Positions 1-14,306 are shown, counted from the stretch's first letter. The stretch: DNA of 64,000 nucleotides from Formicarius rufipectus (GCA_013399695.1 VXAU01001833.1:310001-374000); one strand, 5' to 3'. Notes: generated by a model from the sequence alone, not told the origin. Program-made: numbers and translations.

Positions 1-3000
1 ATTTTGTCCTCTTCCTCTGAACTGGAAAATTGCCTTAAAGCAAAGAAACATCAACAAAAGTTCCTTGAAAGGATTCAGCTCAAGAGAATTCAGTCCCTTA
101 TATCTAGGGCAGAACATGTCAGTCCCAGCACTTCCATCCTCCTCTGTGGTCATCCAGTGGTCCATCTTAAAGCCTTGCCTCTCTTCGTGAAGAGCCTTCT
201 AGGGTTCTTACTGGTGCTGAGAGTGATCATTAGACTTTAATTTCCAAGTATGACCTCCTTTGGTAGGTCCACATCTCCTCAAAATGCAGGCGAATCAGAT
301 CCTCCACCCCAATTCAGCTGGGGTCACATCCAATAGGGAGTGCGAATGTCTCCTCCACATGGGCCATCTCTGCCTTCAGGGCAGTTACTGGATGAGCTAC
401 AGACTCATGACACAGTCCAGGTAATCTGTACTGCACCAGGGAGATACCTGGAATCTGGGAGGAAAGGTCCAAACCCAGTGAGGATGCCTGCTCAACGAGA
501 ATATGAACTAAGAAATGGTCAGTTTGGACCATTGTATGGAGGAAGGAGGGGCAAACAAGGTGAGTGAAATTGTGTAAGTGAAAACATTGACTTTCTTGTG
601 CCGTATGGAAGTGTAATAATTGATCCAGATAGAAGTTAGAAATACTAATTAAAATATATGTATTTTGGGAGGTAACTTTGGGCAGAATAAGTTGTTCAAT
701 GCTTTGAGGGTGATGTCACTTCTGTTTTCCTTGGAAGGAAACACAGGGTATTTCACACTGCCCCTAAGCCTGGGAACAGTTATTACAGTACACTGGAACA
801 AGCATGGAAAAATTTAGGCAGAAATCTCTGTTAGTTTTATACGGTCAAATACTTAACATCTCCTCTAGAAGCTGGTTGACTCCCTGGTTTTCACACAGGG
901 CTTACCCACAGGCAGTGAATTGGGCTCAGTGTTCTGCAGTTGCATTCTACCTTTGAACTTGGTAATTCTCTCATCTCTTAATCTTCTTTTCTGTAGGAAC
1001 TGGCAGCCTGCCTGGCTTTAAGCAGAAGCTCTGGCGATGATTTTGCATTTTGTGTGGGTTTTTTTACCTTTTTTTTTTTATTTTTAATATTGAGGGCACT
1101 GCTCAATCTTGAATTTTGAATCTGCCTCTCTGATATTCAGCTGCAATGACAGAAACCGGGAAGAAAGGAAGTTGCAGTCAGTCCACTCTGTCTCTCAGAT
1201 AGAAGCAGTTATTTCCCAGACTCCTATGAATCATATTTCCTCAATTTCCTCAATTAGCATTTGGAAAACAACAGTGGCAGCTATATATCACATATTGTGG
1301 CATGACGAGCAGGTGTTTTCAAGGACCACAGCTGATGTCTGGGGTCTCTGCATACAAGATTCAAGGTATCTGTCCTCTGATTAGAGGTTGTGCTCTGCTT
1401 CCTCCTGCACAGATCTGGCAGACACAGCAGTCTTCCTTGACTGTGTCAGTTTACTTCCAGGTTAGATATGTTCAACACATTTAGGTTTTCTGTTCTTCAG
1501 GTTCTTGCTCCATGTCCTAAGTTTTTGATGGCAGGTTTTAAAATGTATGTTTTGAGACATAGAGAAAATCTGAAACATCTGTGAATTAAATCAGAATTGA
1601 AATGAAGCCAGAGGTTTTTGAACACTAAACTGATGGGCTTTATTATGGGAGTTAATTTCTTTTCCCTCAGCAAATACCCTCAGAATCTTTCCCAGACCAT
1701 TAAAGAACAGTAAGAAAACTTCTATCATTCTTCCAGTGTGGCCTCTGAAGAACTTTGGTACATTGTCCCGGGGTCAAATCTGTCTCTGCTCCCTTAAATA
1801 CATCCTAACTCTGATGTGGTTCCTGATTCCATCCATCCAGTAAGGTACCTGACCCTCTTCCTCACAGTGCAGAAGAGGATTTTCAAGGGTAAGAAGAATA
1901 TCTACATCACTCCTGCAGCATCACATGAGGTAAACTCTTACCAGACATACTGTGGATAAAAATAACATTGACTGTATGATGACAACAGTGTTCTTGACCT
2001 TGTGATTTACTTTCCTATTCTTTAATGTTCCCACTCCTTTAAAGTGATAAAGACCATACAAAATCCTTCACTATTTAATTTTTTCTTTTTGTAAACAAAA
2101 TCAGCCACATCTCAGTCTCACAGGAACCAGAACATCAGCCCCATGGGAAATTTGTTTACTGCTAGCTCTTCATTATGCAAGTTATTAATCAATAGCTTGA
2201 GGTTTGGGGAAGTACAGTGGGGAGACACAGAAGTTGCTCAGTAAGAATTAGGTTGAATCCAAAAGTGTGTTAGATACGACTATGCCCTGCACATGCCATG
2301 TAAGACCTGGCTGTGCGGGGTGGGGAAAGAATTGCTGTCCTAACTCTTCAGGTAACAGAAATTCAGATCAGACAGATCTTCTTCAGTTTGACAGGGTCTT
2401 TTGGTGCATGCAGATTGCATGGAACATAAGCTATGTTTTCTCTTGCTCTACAAGCAGGCTCACCCCACTGTGCCTGGAATGGAGCAAGGAAGGGATTGGA
2501 ATTGCTGGTGGATAGAGAGGAAGGGCCTGGCTGCTGTAATGGCTGCAGCTGCCCTACTGTGTCAGAGACATGCATGCATTGGGATAGAAGAGGTGCCCTG
2601 CTGGGTCACAGCCAGCTGACCAGCTCTGTCTCTGTCAGTGTCAGCTGGAACTGCTGTCTGGGGAGCACACATGAGCCTGGCTTCATTTTGTATTCTATTC
2701 TCCTACACATTCCCAGAATTCATGACTGTTGGATTAAGGATGTTAGAAAGACTACCCCAGCCTAAACCTTTTGTGGACTTGTTCCATGTAAGAAAAACCA
2801 TGGGGTTGGAAGATGCAGCATGTAAAGTTAGTCAGAAAAGCAGCTGCCATCAGTTGCCAGTGACTGACATACCAGTCAAATGAGAGGTTTCAGAGATGTC
2901 CAGTCAGCCTGAGGAAGCCCTAGGCACCAGTAGGTCTGCAGGATTTGTACCCTCTGTAATAAAGAAGAACAGTTATGTAGAACTGTTTTCCACTGAAATT

Positions 3001-3524
3001 TTCAAAACCTTAATGCTGTGCCAGCTTCACTGGGACATCACTTTACTTCCAGGTTGAGACATATCCTACCAGCAAAGTAAACAATTCCCCAAATCCCCAA
3101 ATGTTAGATTTTTGTTTGGCCACACAACAAAACAAATGAACATGAAGCAGGGCATCAGTGATAGACAGCTTTGGGAAAGAAACAGATGTAAAATGATATT
3201 GACATTGATAAGTCTTTATCACACACATCTGCATAGAACCATAAAATATGAAAAATGATCAAAACAGAAGTCAAAGGCAAAAGTCTATGAGAATCATTAA
3301 TCAATGATAAGGAACAGAAAGATATAAGAAAAATGAAAAAGCACAGAATAATGACTGGCACTTTATCACATAAGACTGTTATTTCACTTAATAGTAAAAA
3401 GAAAAGGAAAACAAAAAAGGAAAAACAAAGAAAAGGTTTATACCAGCACAGTTGACTTCTTCAGTCATAAACAATGAGGAGTGAACATGCATGTTCCTAC
3501 AACAGAAAATGGGGCAGCTGGAAA
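1..3524. other. Unannotated AT-rich stretch
   Basis: No gene or confident repeat seen. Overlapping open frames on both strands at 314-567 are short, and neither translation resembles a known family. A good splice-donor match (AAG|GTGAGTG, cut after 559) follows the + frame, but no convincing acceptor precedes it. A T-run lies near 1070-1080 and an A-rich run near 3395-3440. Old repeats too decayed to recognise by eye may be present. Confidence 0.6.
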
Positions 3525-3809
3525 GGGATCTTTTGCAAGGGCATCTAGTGACAGGACAAGGAGGAATGACTTTACAATGGAAGAGGATGCGTTTAGGTAT
3601 GAAAAGGAAGTTTTGTACTCTGATAGTGGTGAAACACTAGACCAGGTTGCCCAGAGAAATTGTGGATGTCCTATCACTGGAAGTGTTCAAGGCCAGGTTG
3701 GACGGGGCTTTGACAACTTGGTCTAGTGGAAGGTGTCTCTGTTCATGGCAGGGGGTTGGAACTAGACAATCTATGAGGTCCTTTCCAGGCCAAACCATCA
3801 TGTGATTCT
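3525..3809 (+). mobile_element. CR1 LINE, 5'-truncated 3' end
   Basis: This is the 3' end of a chicken-repeat-1 non-LTR retrotransposon, covering the last part of ORF2 and the 3' UTR. It opens with the 'ttttgcaagggcat' block, passes through the 'caggttgcccagagaa' and 'ctggaagtgttcaaggcc' blocks, then 'ggcagggggttggaact', and ends in the typical 'tgtgattctt' tip. The reading frame still gives CR1 C-terminal-like sequence up to a stop at about 3724-3726. CR1 copies insert by target-primed reverse transcription and are usually cut short at the 5' end, as here. Divergence from the consensus I remember is moderate. No target duplication is visible, as is normal for CR1. The orientation is clear because the diagnostic 3' tip lies at the right. 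Confidence 0.93.
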
Positions 3810-6800
3810 TACTTGTTATTGTCCAGTTTTAATTTCTCACTAATAGATTGTATTGCCTGACATTTTGACTAAATATCTTTATTTCCTGAAAAAAAATGAA
3901 CCTGTGCTGTAAGAAATTTTCACTGCCTCCAGATGCTTACTGACAGGCATCAAGTCACAGTCAGTAGTCTGTAAAAGGTAAAAAAAACCTTTCTAATACA
4001 TTACTGTTCTACATTGTTGCATCTGATAATTTAATTGACAGTGTTCAACCCATGGAGATAAAATAGCTTTTCTCTCTTATTTCTCCTTTCTCTCTTAAAA
4101 AAGTTCACCTTCTGCCTTCTATATAGAATTTCATTATTAGAAAAAAAGAAAAAGACAGAAAAAGACATAAAGATAGATTGTTAGTGCATCATATTGTCAT
4201 CAGGTACTGAAAATTGCCCTTTGTCAAGATGTTTCTGGGTGATATTTGTCTCAGTCTGTAACAGTACATGTTATGAGAACACTTTCTATACAGAGAGGGT
4301 AAAAGGGGGCGATATCTTTATAAAATTAAGTAAACTAGGATGTTCTCTAATACTACTTCTTGCTTTTCCTAGAAATATCTCTTTCTCCCAAGCTTGTTAC
4401 ATCCATTAGAGGCACAAGCAAAAAAGCTAGCAAGCCTCTTTGCTCACTTATTACCATGTTCTTCAATCATCTTGTAAATAGATTCTCTGCCTTAGAAACA
4501 TGAACCACAGAAACTCCCATAATTAGATTACATATGAGCACCCTGTACCAACCTTTTCTGCCTGCTCTGTCTTGGATGAGGCACAAATGTGTCCCTGACA
4601 TGCCTCTTAAATACACCTGCCCTGCCATCACACCCTCCCACTGGTACCTAAGTGCTGAAACATACCTTCCTTCACACTTTTCTCCTTCCCACTTTCCCCC
4701 CATCTCCCCATGCCCTGCACCATAGCCACTCCTGGCCCCAGCCCCTCCACACCTTGGCCTCTTGTTACTGAAATATCTCTTGAAAGTACTGGTTCTGCAA
4801 CCAAAGAAAAAATTAGTTGGTTAATAATATGTACAAACATAAGTGGGTTAAAATAGTATCTCATCCCTATTAATTTTGTCTTATTTATGTTTGGAAAATA
4901 TCTAGATCAATCAGAAAAGAAAACCTGCCAATGGTATGTCCTTAAGTGGTAAGGCTATTCATCTGGATATCCTCTGGAACAGAAAGCAATTCCATAGAAG
5001 CATTGTTTAGACAAATCCTATTCCTTAAACAGGAATTAACTTGAAGGTCTAAAAACCAAACAGATTTATTTAGAATACAGTCTCAGACTGAGTCTCAAAA
5101 TACCTACGGAAAACTTTTCAAAAAGTGTATAAAAACCCTAAATGTCTGTATTTGAATTACAAATTAAGAATGCAGTTTATTACTCACTGTAATTTTAATG
5201 CTTTGTTACTGGGGGACACCCAGCCATACAAATGCCATAAAGCAGCTCTTCATAGGAGGAAGAAGCAGATATGATCATGTAGCTGAACTTTTCCATTTGC
5301 TGCTAGAAGCCCAGAAACGAGACCAGCAAACCCTACTCAATGCACAAGCCCCTTTTGATAAAGGAAAGCCCTTGTTTATATAAATACCCATTTCTAGCAA
5401 TTTAGAAGCAGCTGCTAACCCCAAGTGTTTTAATTGCCACTGCATTATTTCAATTACTAATTTCTGCTTTGTTCCTACCTCTCTATGGACATGTTGTAAA
5501 TTATTATAATTTGTTATGATGGACAGCATTCGAATGGCATCTATTAGCACTTCTGTAGTTTAGAGATCCTAATAATGTCTATTAGCAACCTTGCAGGTGA
5601 TGGCAGTGATGAAGGGGAAGTACACCATCCTGTATCTACTGAGAGTAGTAATTCAGGCCACTGAGTTCTGAATAATTGCCTTTTTATTTTTTTTCTCTGT
5701 CATTTTCCCATTTTCTTTGTCTCTCTTCCAGACATAAATATTGAAATATGTAAGCAAACTCAATCATGCTAAAATTCCTGTAATACGATTCTGCAGTATT
5801 TTACTACACTCAAAATTATTTAAAAATCTAGCATTGTACAGACAAGGAGCTTCTTATACACTCAATGATTTTTTGTTCTTTGTTTCCAATACTGAAAGAG
5901 AACAAGTTAGGATTTTGAAAGGCAGCAGGAGGCTTGTTACATGGTGGGTGGCAACAGAGAGTAGCAAAGAAAAGCTACAGCTTCTCTGTGACCTTAGTGG
6001 TCCCTGCAAGCTGTAAAAATCACTAAGAGAATCAAACCAATTCAGTGGTACCAAAAAGTTTATAGATTAAAATGAAACTGAGGGTTACAGTCGTTGATTT
6101 ATTGTCATAGAGCTGTCTCTAATAATAGATTATAATTCATTATTTGACATTGGATTCCTTTTCTTCTTTAAAATAATCAAATATGAGGCCCTCTTCTGAT
6201 GCAGGTGTGTTAGGTAATTATCCTTGTGAAAGGTGCTTTTGTCCTCCTTGCTCTTTAAAATACTTGAAGAGTCACTTAGACAAAAAGCAAATGTCTGAAA
6301 ATGGTGTATGGCTCAGCAGGTGAGAGCATTATTCTCACTCTGTTTCTGTGTGGGTGGGAGGAAATGTAAATGCTCATTAAAAAAAAAAAATATGCAAGAA
6401 ATGGGCTTCCTGCTGTCACTCTTTCCCTAGTGACACGTACTTTAAAGAGCATTCTCCTGAGATTTACTGTGGTCTTGGATCCATACAGAGGATGGCACCA
6501 AGCCTTGCTCATCTTCACTGCATGTCCATTTTCCTAATGACCCAGCAAGTGTCACACCTCTCTCTCAGCTGCTCTGTGCTCCTGCTCCCTCACAAGACTT
6601 CCTTTTTTTCTCATATGTGCCCAAACAAGATGGTTTCACTCTGAACCAAAGGGAACATTCTTCAGCAAAGCAGGTGTGAAGATTTCAGGACCTGTATTTG
6701 CAATGGTGGTTCAGGACCAATCACTTAGTAAAGGTGTCCTTGGTCCAGGGCTGTCTGATAGCACAAGGGGGTCCTCTCCTCTGCCTGCTTGAACTGACTT

Positions 6801-9000
6801 CACACTGCAGAACTTTAATCTCTTTAATTTTGATGTTAAATAAATACCCCCTTGAGTGGAAAGGTCCATCCCTTGGTTGCACAAGTAGCTATGCAGGAGT
6901 GATGGCTGCTTGCAGTCAAGCTATCATAGCCATTACACACGGCAGTTTGCTACGAAATACCTCCAGATTTTTGGGAAGTGTTTCTGAACTATCTCATGTT
7001 TCAGCCTCTCTGGCAACCTTCCTGGGTAATGTACTGGCTGCCCTTTCTCGTTTCTTGGACAGTGGAATGCGCCAGCCCAGTGCAGATACGCTCCCTAGAT
7101 GTGAATTGCTCATGTGTAGCCCTCCTTGGACCTCCATACTTAAAGCTGCTGAGGGATAAACTGAGCAATTCAGGAGCACTTTGGGAACTGAATGGCTCCA
7201 TCCTGTGCAAAAAGCCCTTTCTTTCTTTACTGTGTATTACATTATAAATGTGTAATTCTACTAAAAAAAGTAAGATGCAATTGTGTGATCCATGTCTCGC
7301 TTCCCTCTTTGCTCTGGTATATGACCAGGGGACTCTGTACCTACAGCAAAATGCAATTTCTACTCTGAACTTTTTCTGACCTCTGTTCCTGCTGCTGCCC
7401 TCTCTGCATCCTTTTTCTTCCCAAACAAGATCTATTTGTGGTATGCAATTTCTCCGTCTTGCTAGCACAAGCACAGGGGATGTATAGAATAAAATACAGC
7501 ATAGCTGACAACCACGGTATAGGGAGAAGAGATATAAAGGCATTAGAGAAGCGGCTGAACTAGGATAAAGTATGGCTGGGTTAGGGAATGAGAAAAGAGG
7601 AACAGTGAAGGATCATTAATGCCTTTGCTCTTCTGCTGCTGGTATGTGAAAGAGGGTAGTAAATGCTTTTGGAAAATTTATCACAGCTTTTTTGAAAGTA
7701 ATTGTTTCTCCACCAGTCTTCACATCTTCTTTTCTCAGTGCCAACAGTTGCCATGCAGGGTTCTAGGGCTCTGCACAGGCGGAGCAGGCAGCAGGGCCAT
7801 GGTTGGCTGACAGCCTCACAGCAGCCTGGCTTGCCTTGTCCTTGTGGGCCCTGAAAGTTGCTAAGGACACAGACAGTTCACAAGATCAAACTGGAATTCC
7901 TGTGTGTGGAGAAATCACTCTACTTAATACAGTTCTCTCTAAAAATCCATCTGAACTGCTTGCAGACCCTTAATTTTTGCCAAATACATGTAAATTCTGC
8001 CTTGGAGGTCTAGAAAACACTTTAAATTACTTTGGTTATGCATGATGGGAAATTCTGGAGATTATTTCGTTAATCTTTGCAAACATTTTAAAGGTAAAAA
8101 GTGTCAATTATATGTTACTGGTAGCAGTAGTTCCAGTCCTAACTTGTTCTTTTTAGTAGAGAAACAGGTATTTTAGCCAAAGCTGAGAAAGCAAAGTGGC
8201 ATAAGCACTGATGGACTAGTTGCTATCAATTGCACTCCACCACTTTGCATTTACAGGCAGTCGAGATCTGTTTGGTGGTTTAACTATGTGACTTCCCCAA
8301 AGCCAGACATCATCACAATAAGATTCTGATGCATTTCCCTGGTAAAGTTGTCCTTAAAGGACTTCTTTACCATTTACTAAAATGCAATCATTCATAAATA
8401 GTCATTGATCCCAGTTCAGCTTCAGCCTTGTTAGCAGTTAAGTGGCACTAATGTTACAGTGAATTTGGGAAGCAGCTTTGCAAGAGCCTCATTGCTCAGC
8501 TACAGTCTGTAGTCTGTGGAAATTAAGCAGCAGCTACTGGATGTGGAGGCCCATGAGCTTTGTATTTTGTAACGTTTTCACTCTGAGTGCGCTAGGGCAA
8601 TAAAAGAGATAAAACCGTTCGTGCATATACCACATGGTTTCACAAAGCCCTTATCCAGCATTTGACAACATCCTGATTGTAAAAAGACAAATGTGTTTGT
8701 TCTTTTCTGACATCTTTGTGACATACAGATGAACAAAAGAAAGTAAAATATCCCACATTCTCCCAAACACACCATGAAGATTAAAAAACCTCTTGAAATA
8801 TAAATGTATTACAAAAAAATTGGTCTATGTCTTGTTAAAACAGTTCAGAGTTATGGTTTAGTTCAGTGATATTATACAAAATCAATAGGCATAGCATATT
8901 CCTGGTGATGGACTATTTGCAGCTTTCTGTTAGGTACTAATAATGGTATTCATTTTCTAATTAAAATGACAATAGCTGTTACTTTCAAACTGTCTTAACA
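3810..9000. other. Gene-free stretch, nothing firm
   Basis: No exon, RNA gene or confident transposon seen. Simple sequence: A/G-rich run at about 4138-4170 and A12 at 6379-6390. The AT-rich part at 5380-5600 has homeodomain-like ATTA/TAAT motifs and a local direct repeat of 'tctattagca', and could be a conserved non-coding element. The longest open frames of this part of the window (about 6698-7159 on + and 7001-7543 on -) overlap each other on opposite strands and match nothing I recognise, so I treat them as chance. Confidence 0.6.
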
Positions 9001-12000
9001 TGACTGATGCAATTACATATTAGCTAATAATATCCCTCAATTTTTTGCTCACCCATTTATACGCTACCACTTAGTGTTAGTGAAGTGTGACCCTGCCAGA
9101 TGTGCCTGCAGGACTAAAACAAGGGCACACAAGCAGTGAAAGCCTTGCAAGCCCTTCAGCTAGTCGGCATTATTGTGTGTACAGGAGGATGGAGGGGAAC
9201 TGCAGAACAGTAGTTTGTTTCTTCACCAGACTTCCACTGCAAAGCCACAGTCATGGCATCCTGCTGAACTGAAGTGCCTTTGTCAGGAGACATTCCCTCT
9301 GGTTTAGTGTGAACTTTTAAAGATTCAAATTCTTTATTGACAAGAGGATTTTAATCTTTACTATGTTTACATTTTTTATTAGAATCCAAGCAATTGTCCT
9401 GTGTGAGGAGATTGAATGTTACGTTATTTAGATTCAAGTTTTTTGAAAGGGAGAGCATCAGAAAGATGCTCTCCTCTCTCCACACACACTTCATCCAAAG
9501 GCCACTTTATGGGAGAAAATGCCAAATAAGACACATTTTTTTAGTCAGCATGACACACAATTTTCCAATTTCTTATGTTTTCTTTTTTTAAAACTTCTTA
9601 AATACACAGCTGGCCTTTGTTTTACATTAGAAATACATGTGGATGCTGATGCTAAAGTCCAGAGGGATCATTCACATCAAGTAGCAGCTCCTCACACAGG
9701 CAGTCCCCATCTTGGAAGGTGAGAGATGGGTCTGTGTCCATACCCATGTCTCAGAGCTTGGTGACAGCACCTAGAACACCAATTTCTTGACTATACACAT
9801 TACTTAGCTCTGGACACCTAAACAGACAATGCCTCAGGGATGCCCCATGGGTGAGCCACCTGGGAAATCATCTAGTCACTGGCAGCAACAACGCACTGCC
9901 TTTGCTCTTACTGTTCTAGGTGCTCTAGGAAAGGAGCCTAATCCTCTAACTACTTCCTTTCTCGTCAAAAACATCACATGTTACATGTGGCAGGGACACA
10001 AAGCAAAGGTCAGTGCTGCAGTGGTGTGCTGTGTACGAGCCATGCAAACATAACCAGGGGCCATGGAGAGGAGTTGGATGGGGCAGTGGCTGGACATGAG
10101 TGGGGCAGCCTCAGCAAGACAGTCCTGCAGTAATCCAGGACTAGCTGGCAGCTACAGGGATTCAAAGGTGAGCAGCTGAAGCTCAGTAAGCTGAATAGAC
10201 TTGAAATGAAACCTTTTTTAAGTAGGGAGAGTAATAAACCACGGACCACATCATTAAAGATGAAGTGTCCTTGCTGCTACTGCTTGAAAATGTAAACAAA
10301 TCTTGGGTGTCTTTTTGAAATACTTGGCCTCCTTCCTCCAGCTATTGCAGGTGTTGAGACTGGTTATTTCAGATATTAATGGTGGGAGGGACCATTCTCC
10401 TTTGTAATATACAACAGGGAGCACAGCAGCCTCTTGTGCCCTTACAACAGACTGACATCAGTCCCATGACACCCATCAGTTACCAGCCACATCTCAAACA
10501 GACCTGTCAATTGTTCATCTAGCTTAATTTTCCTGACATGAGGAATGAGTGGATAACAGCTGTCTTTGTTGGCAGGAAGAGTGGCAGCACAGCAGTACAG
10601 CTGATGAGCAAAGCAGTCAGCGCTGAGGGCCAGATTTCCATGCTGCCCACGGATGAGGGTCACTTTGGGCAGCCTCCAAATACCCAGAGCTGACCTGAGG
10701 TGCACCTGCAGAGCCCAGCTTCTGCTCTGTTTCACCCAAAAGGGAGACACTCTACAGGCTCTCAGATTACACTGTGTCTCATGGTCAAACCACTGTGGTG
10801 ATGTGGACACACACCCACTGTCATGGCACAGAAATGCCCCAGTCCAGGAGAATGACAATAGTCAGCTCTGGGTCCTCAAGAAACAGGAAAAATTACATCT
10901 TATGAATCCCATGGCCAATACTGCAACACTTTGATAGGTACTTAGTCTTGAGATCATAGGAGGATCTGGTTATCTAAATGAGGGACACATGTCTTTTTGA
11001 ATCTCTAGGACATCTGGTGTAAGTCAGTTATGTAAAAAGAAAAATATTTACATCATCAACACTAGAAATGCTGAAATATATGGAATATTATTTCTAACGA
11101 CTTGAGAGAAAATGTTGCCTAATAGCAGTTATTGTTGTCTCTTTAGCAAGGCTAATCTTAGTCTTCATTTTTTTCCAAATGACATTATTATTCAGTAAAT
11201 AGAATATGAAGCCAAGATCAGAATTGCTCAATTCCTGGCAAACTTTAATCTCATCTTGCTCAATAATCATGATTATAATGATTTTATTCATAAGTCACAT
11301 TAAGTTTTTCCCTATGGTAAAATTAAATGCAATGGGAATTGAATTATCTATTTCCTAAATGCAAAGCTAAAAGCAATACATCTTGCTCCTACATGAAACA
11401 ACTAAATTTATGCTCCAGATAGTCAGTGACTGAATCAGAAATATCTATTCTGATGAACACTGGCATTCAACTCTTCCTCTTCTTTTTGTTTAATAGCAGA
11501 ACAAAATGTCAGTCTAATAAATTAAAGCATCAAGATCTTTATCTATGAAGACCCCACAATGTCAGAAAGATTGATACTAAGTTGCTGGATGCAGACTAAT
11601 CAATGTCATCTGAAAGATCAGAATCCAAAAGTCAAACATCACACTGAACAAATTGATTTGTGCCATGTTTTATTATAAAACATGTGCCATCAACTCTACA
11701 TTTGCACCAGACTGAATGGAACCAGTTTCAGGACTAAAGTTGGTGTGAACATTTTGCTGAATTGGGATATCCTATAAAACCAAAGGTTGGACATAATTTA
11801 CCAGTATTTTAGTTTAATAGAAAATAAGTTCTTATAATTGGAGGGAGTGCTTTGAAAACCAGACACTCAAGGAAAGTGCCTAGAGTCTGAGGTCACCAAG
11901 CAAAATGTAAAAAAACCCCACTGCATCCTCTTTGTTCACTATAGCCTAGTGAAAGTACATCGGACTGTAGTACCAGAACACCTTCTGAGGAAAGCAGGAT

Positions 12001-12593
12001 AATCATATAAAAGCCAAACAGTCTTTTCCCTTTGGAAGTGAAGTAGATGATTTTTGGAGGAGTAGGGCAAGCAGCAGCATGATCACTCAAGGCTTGACGC
12101 AGTCTTGAACCTGACAAAGGACACAGAGAACAAGGAGTAGGTAACGTAGCCATGACTCAGATCAAAAACTTGAAGCCTTGGGAGATGAGTGACTGATGTG
12201 TTTGCAAAAGGCACTGCAATTGTATATTTGCTTGGCATTTGTGAAGGGTCAGTCTTCTGTATTTATACCTGTCATGGCCAACTGAGGAGATCTAAGGGGA
12301 GAAAATAATAAATCTGCTAAGGCTCTATGAATATAAAAAGTTCTGTAATAACAGTGTCAGCACTTACCTGAGGTATCTGAATTATTTTGGAGAAATGTTC
12401 ACATATAATTTATGCTTGCGATGTTCAGCAACTCACCAAATCAAAACCAAGTTTGATTATGCTTGAATCAAGGCTATGGCATATCCAGAACACAACTCTT
12501 GGAGAACAAATGTCCCCACCTGCACTTTGAAAGAAAAGTCAGTGAAATAAATGGGATCATTAAGCAAAAAGAGGAGGTGTAGTCCTATCCAGG
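9001..12593. other. Gene-free stretch, nothing firm
   Basis: No coding exon, RNA gene or identifiable mobile element was found. Two overlapping open frames at about 10442-10934 on opposite strands have no recognisable family. Composition is ordinary for the window, with no long simple repeats. Confidence 0.6.
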
Positions 12594-12792
12594 TGTCATG
12601 GTTTAACCCCAGCCAGCAATCAAGCGCCACACAGCCACTTGCTTTCTTCCCCACAGCGGGACTGGGGAAAGAATCAGAAAAGTAAGAGCTGTCAAATGCA
12701 GGGGTTGAGATGAAGACAGTTTATTAGGGAAAGCAAAAGCTATGCACACAAGCAAAACAAAACATGGAATTAATTCACTGCTCTCCTATCAC
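12594..12792 (-). mobile_element. Avian ERV LTR fragment, R-U5 end
   Basis: The left edge begins 'tgtcatggtttaacccc', followed by 'agccagcaa' and a 'ggttgagat' segment. I recognise these as one terminus of an abundant avian endogenous-retrovirus LTR family (ERVL-like, from memory). In that family the transcriptional sense reads from the opposite side, so this copy is on the - strand and 12594 is its 3' end (...CA on the - strand). In agreement, a minus-strand AATAAA poly(A) signal lies at 12720-12725. Similarity fades after about 12792, so U3 and the promoter are missing. No internal gag, pol or env sequence lies next to it. A same-family U3 piece occurs at 38912-39215. Family name uncertain. 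Confidence 0.8.
12720..12725 (-). promoter_or_regulatory. LTR poly(A) signal (AATAAA)
   Basis: Reads TTTATT on + and AATAAA on -. It sits about 126-131 bases inside the 3' LTR end, where the R region of this family carries its polyadenylation signal. It fixes the orientation of the fragment. Confidence 0.6.
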
Positions 12793-14306
12793 TAAACATG
12801 GAGGACAAAAGCCAGTCCGGTGAGGTAGATGTAGGCTAGTCTGATCTGAAATTCTGAGGCTAGAATGTCACATTTAATCCCTAAGGGCTGAAAGGCTCAG
12901 TGCAGGCAAAAGGGGACCAAAACCATACTTGGCACTGAGCAGTCTTCCAGAAATGATCACTTGACTTGCTCAGGACTCTGCTTTCTGAATATAACTCTCA
13001 GTAAATAATGACATCTATTTCTTTATTAGTTTTTCTTTCTTGTTTCCAGTAGACTAGATGTCAAGAATCCATGTCTGTATAGTTTATGCTGAATTTGTGG
13101 CTGAAGGAAAATATGATCAATGTTGAAGCCACATTACCTCAAATAATGGAGTTAATCACCTATTTCAACAAAGAACACCACTGAAGCAGCACATTTAAGA
13201 GAAATACAAGGTCTTTATTAACTTCCTTTCATGTATTTGTATGAACATGTGTGTGTAGAATGTGTAAAAGCTTACATTTATTTATACCTGGTAAGCCTGT
13301 GGAGGACAAGATACTCCCTTCTAGGAAAGAGTATGCCCTTCCTTTTGTCATGAATTTACCCTGGAACTACACATGGAAGAACATTAAAATTTACAAAGTT
13401 ATTACAACTGACATATTAAATTTCATGGGGATATGTATTTTAATTGATAACCATAAAAACAATGCAGTAAAGGTTATCTTGCAACTATATTTGGAAATCT
13501 CTTTCATAACATCACTTAATTCCTCTAGACGTTATCTTTCATCAAAGAAACTCTCTGCGGATATTATTATATATACTTTACCTGAAAGTGACCCTATTTT
13601 TTCTTGTTGGGACCTTATCTTATGCATGATCCAGTGAGAATGGGAACTCATTTACTTCCCACATATCCTTTCATTTCATGTATCTTGTGTAGATTTTCTA
13701 TTCCCAAATAGACTAATGCAAGCATATAAACACTTGCTATGATATACTGAAATCCCTGCTCAAAAAATAGCTGGCATGTAATGGTGTCCTCAAGCAGCTG
13801 ACTACACAAAGGTAGAAAATTGTAAGAGAAGGCTGAATTTTTCCTCCTGTTCTTGTAAAATATTGATTTTGTGAAGGAAAGGTATGTTGACAGAACACCA
13901 AAATAATATTGTAGTGTCACTTACTACATATAACACAGAATTGTTTTCATCATTAAAAATAGAAGAAAATGAAGCCTCTAGTTTTTGGCTTGCAACACTG
14001 GGTCACATCCTGCCCCAGTCAGGGGTGAACAGCCCACATTTCTCCATCAGTGGCACAGTTTGCCCTCCTCCACGCTGTCAAGTATCCACAACTGCAAAAA
14101 TGGTATGGCGATGAACAGCAATTTAAAGATGTTCCTAGGCTGTATAAGTGCATCGCCATTTCAGGGAAGCATAACAGCCAGGCAGGTAATTTGACTGGCA
14201 GCTTTGTCTTTTCAGTTTGTGTTTTCCTTCCTCCCTCATTAAAACATTCTGGTTGTTCAGCTGTGCAGGGTTGTGGGCAGGCAGGGGCATTTGAAGGCCG
14301 CAGAGA
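12793..14306. other. Gene-free stretch, nothing firm
   Basis: AT-rich sequence without a recognisable exon or repeat. A 128-codon open frame at 13251-13637 on + is AT-rich and matches no family I know. The sequence just right of 12792 may be further decayed LTR or flanking DNA; I cannot tell. Confidence 0.55.

Noticed and set aside
314..567. Exon ending at the AAG|GTGAGTG donor
   Set aside because: No convincing acceptor, no recognisable protein, and an antisense open frame of similar length.
3481..3726. Small + gene
   Set aside because: The frame is mostly the C-terminal remnant of the CR1 element.
6698..7159. 153-codon + frame as a gene
   Set aside because: No recognisable family. It overlaps the antisense frame, and its composition is ordinary for non-coding DNA.
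7001..7543. Longest open frame (180 codons, -) as a gene
   Set aside because: No domain, no promoter or splice context, and it overlaps another open frame on the opposite strand. Consistent with chance.
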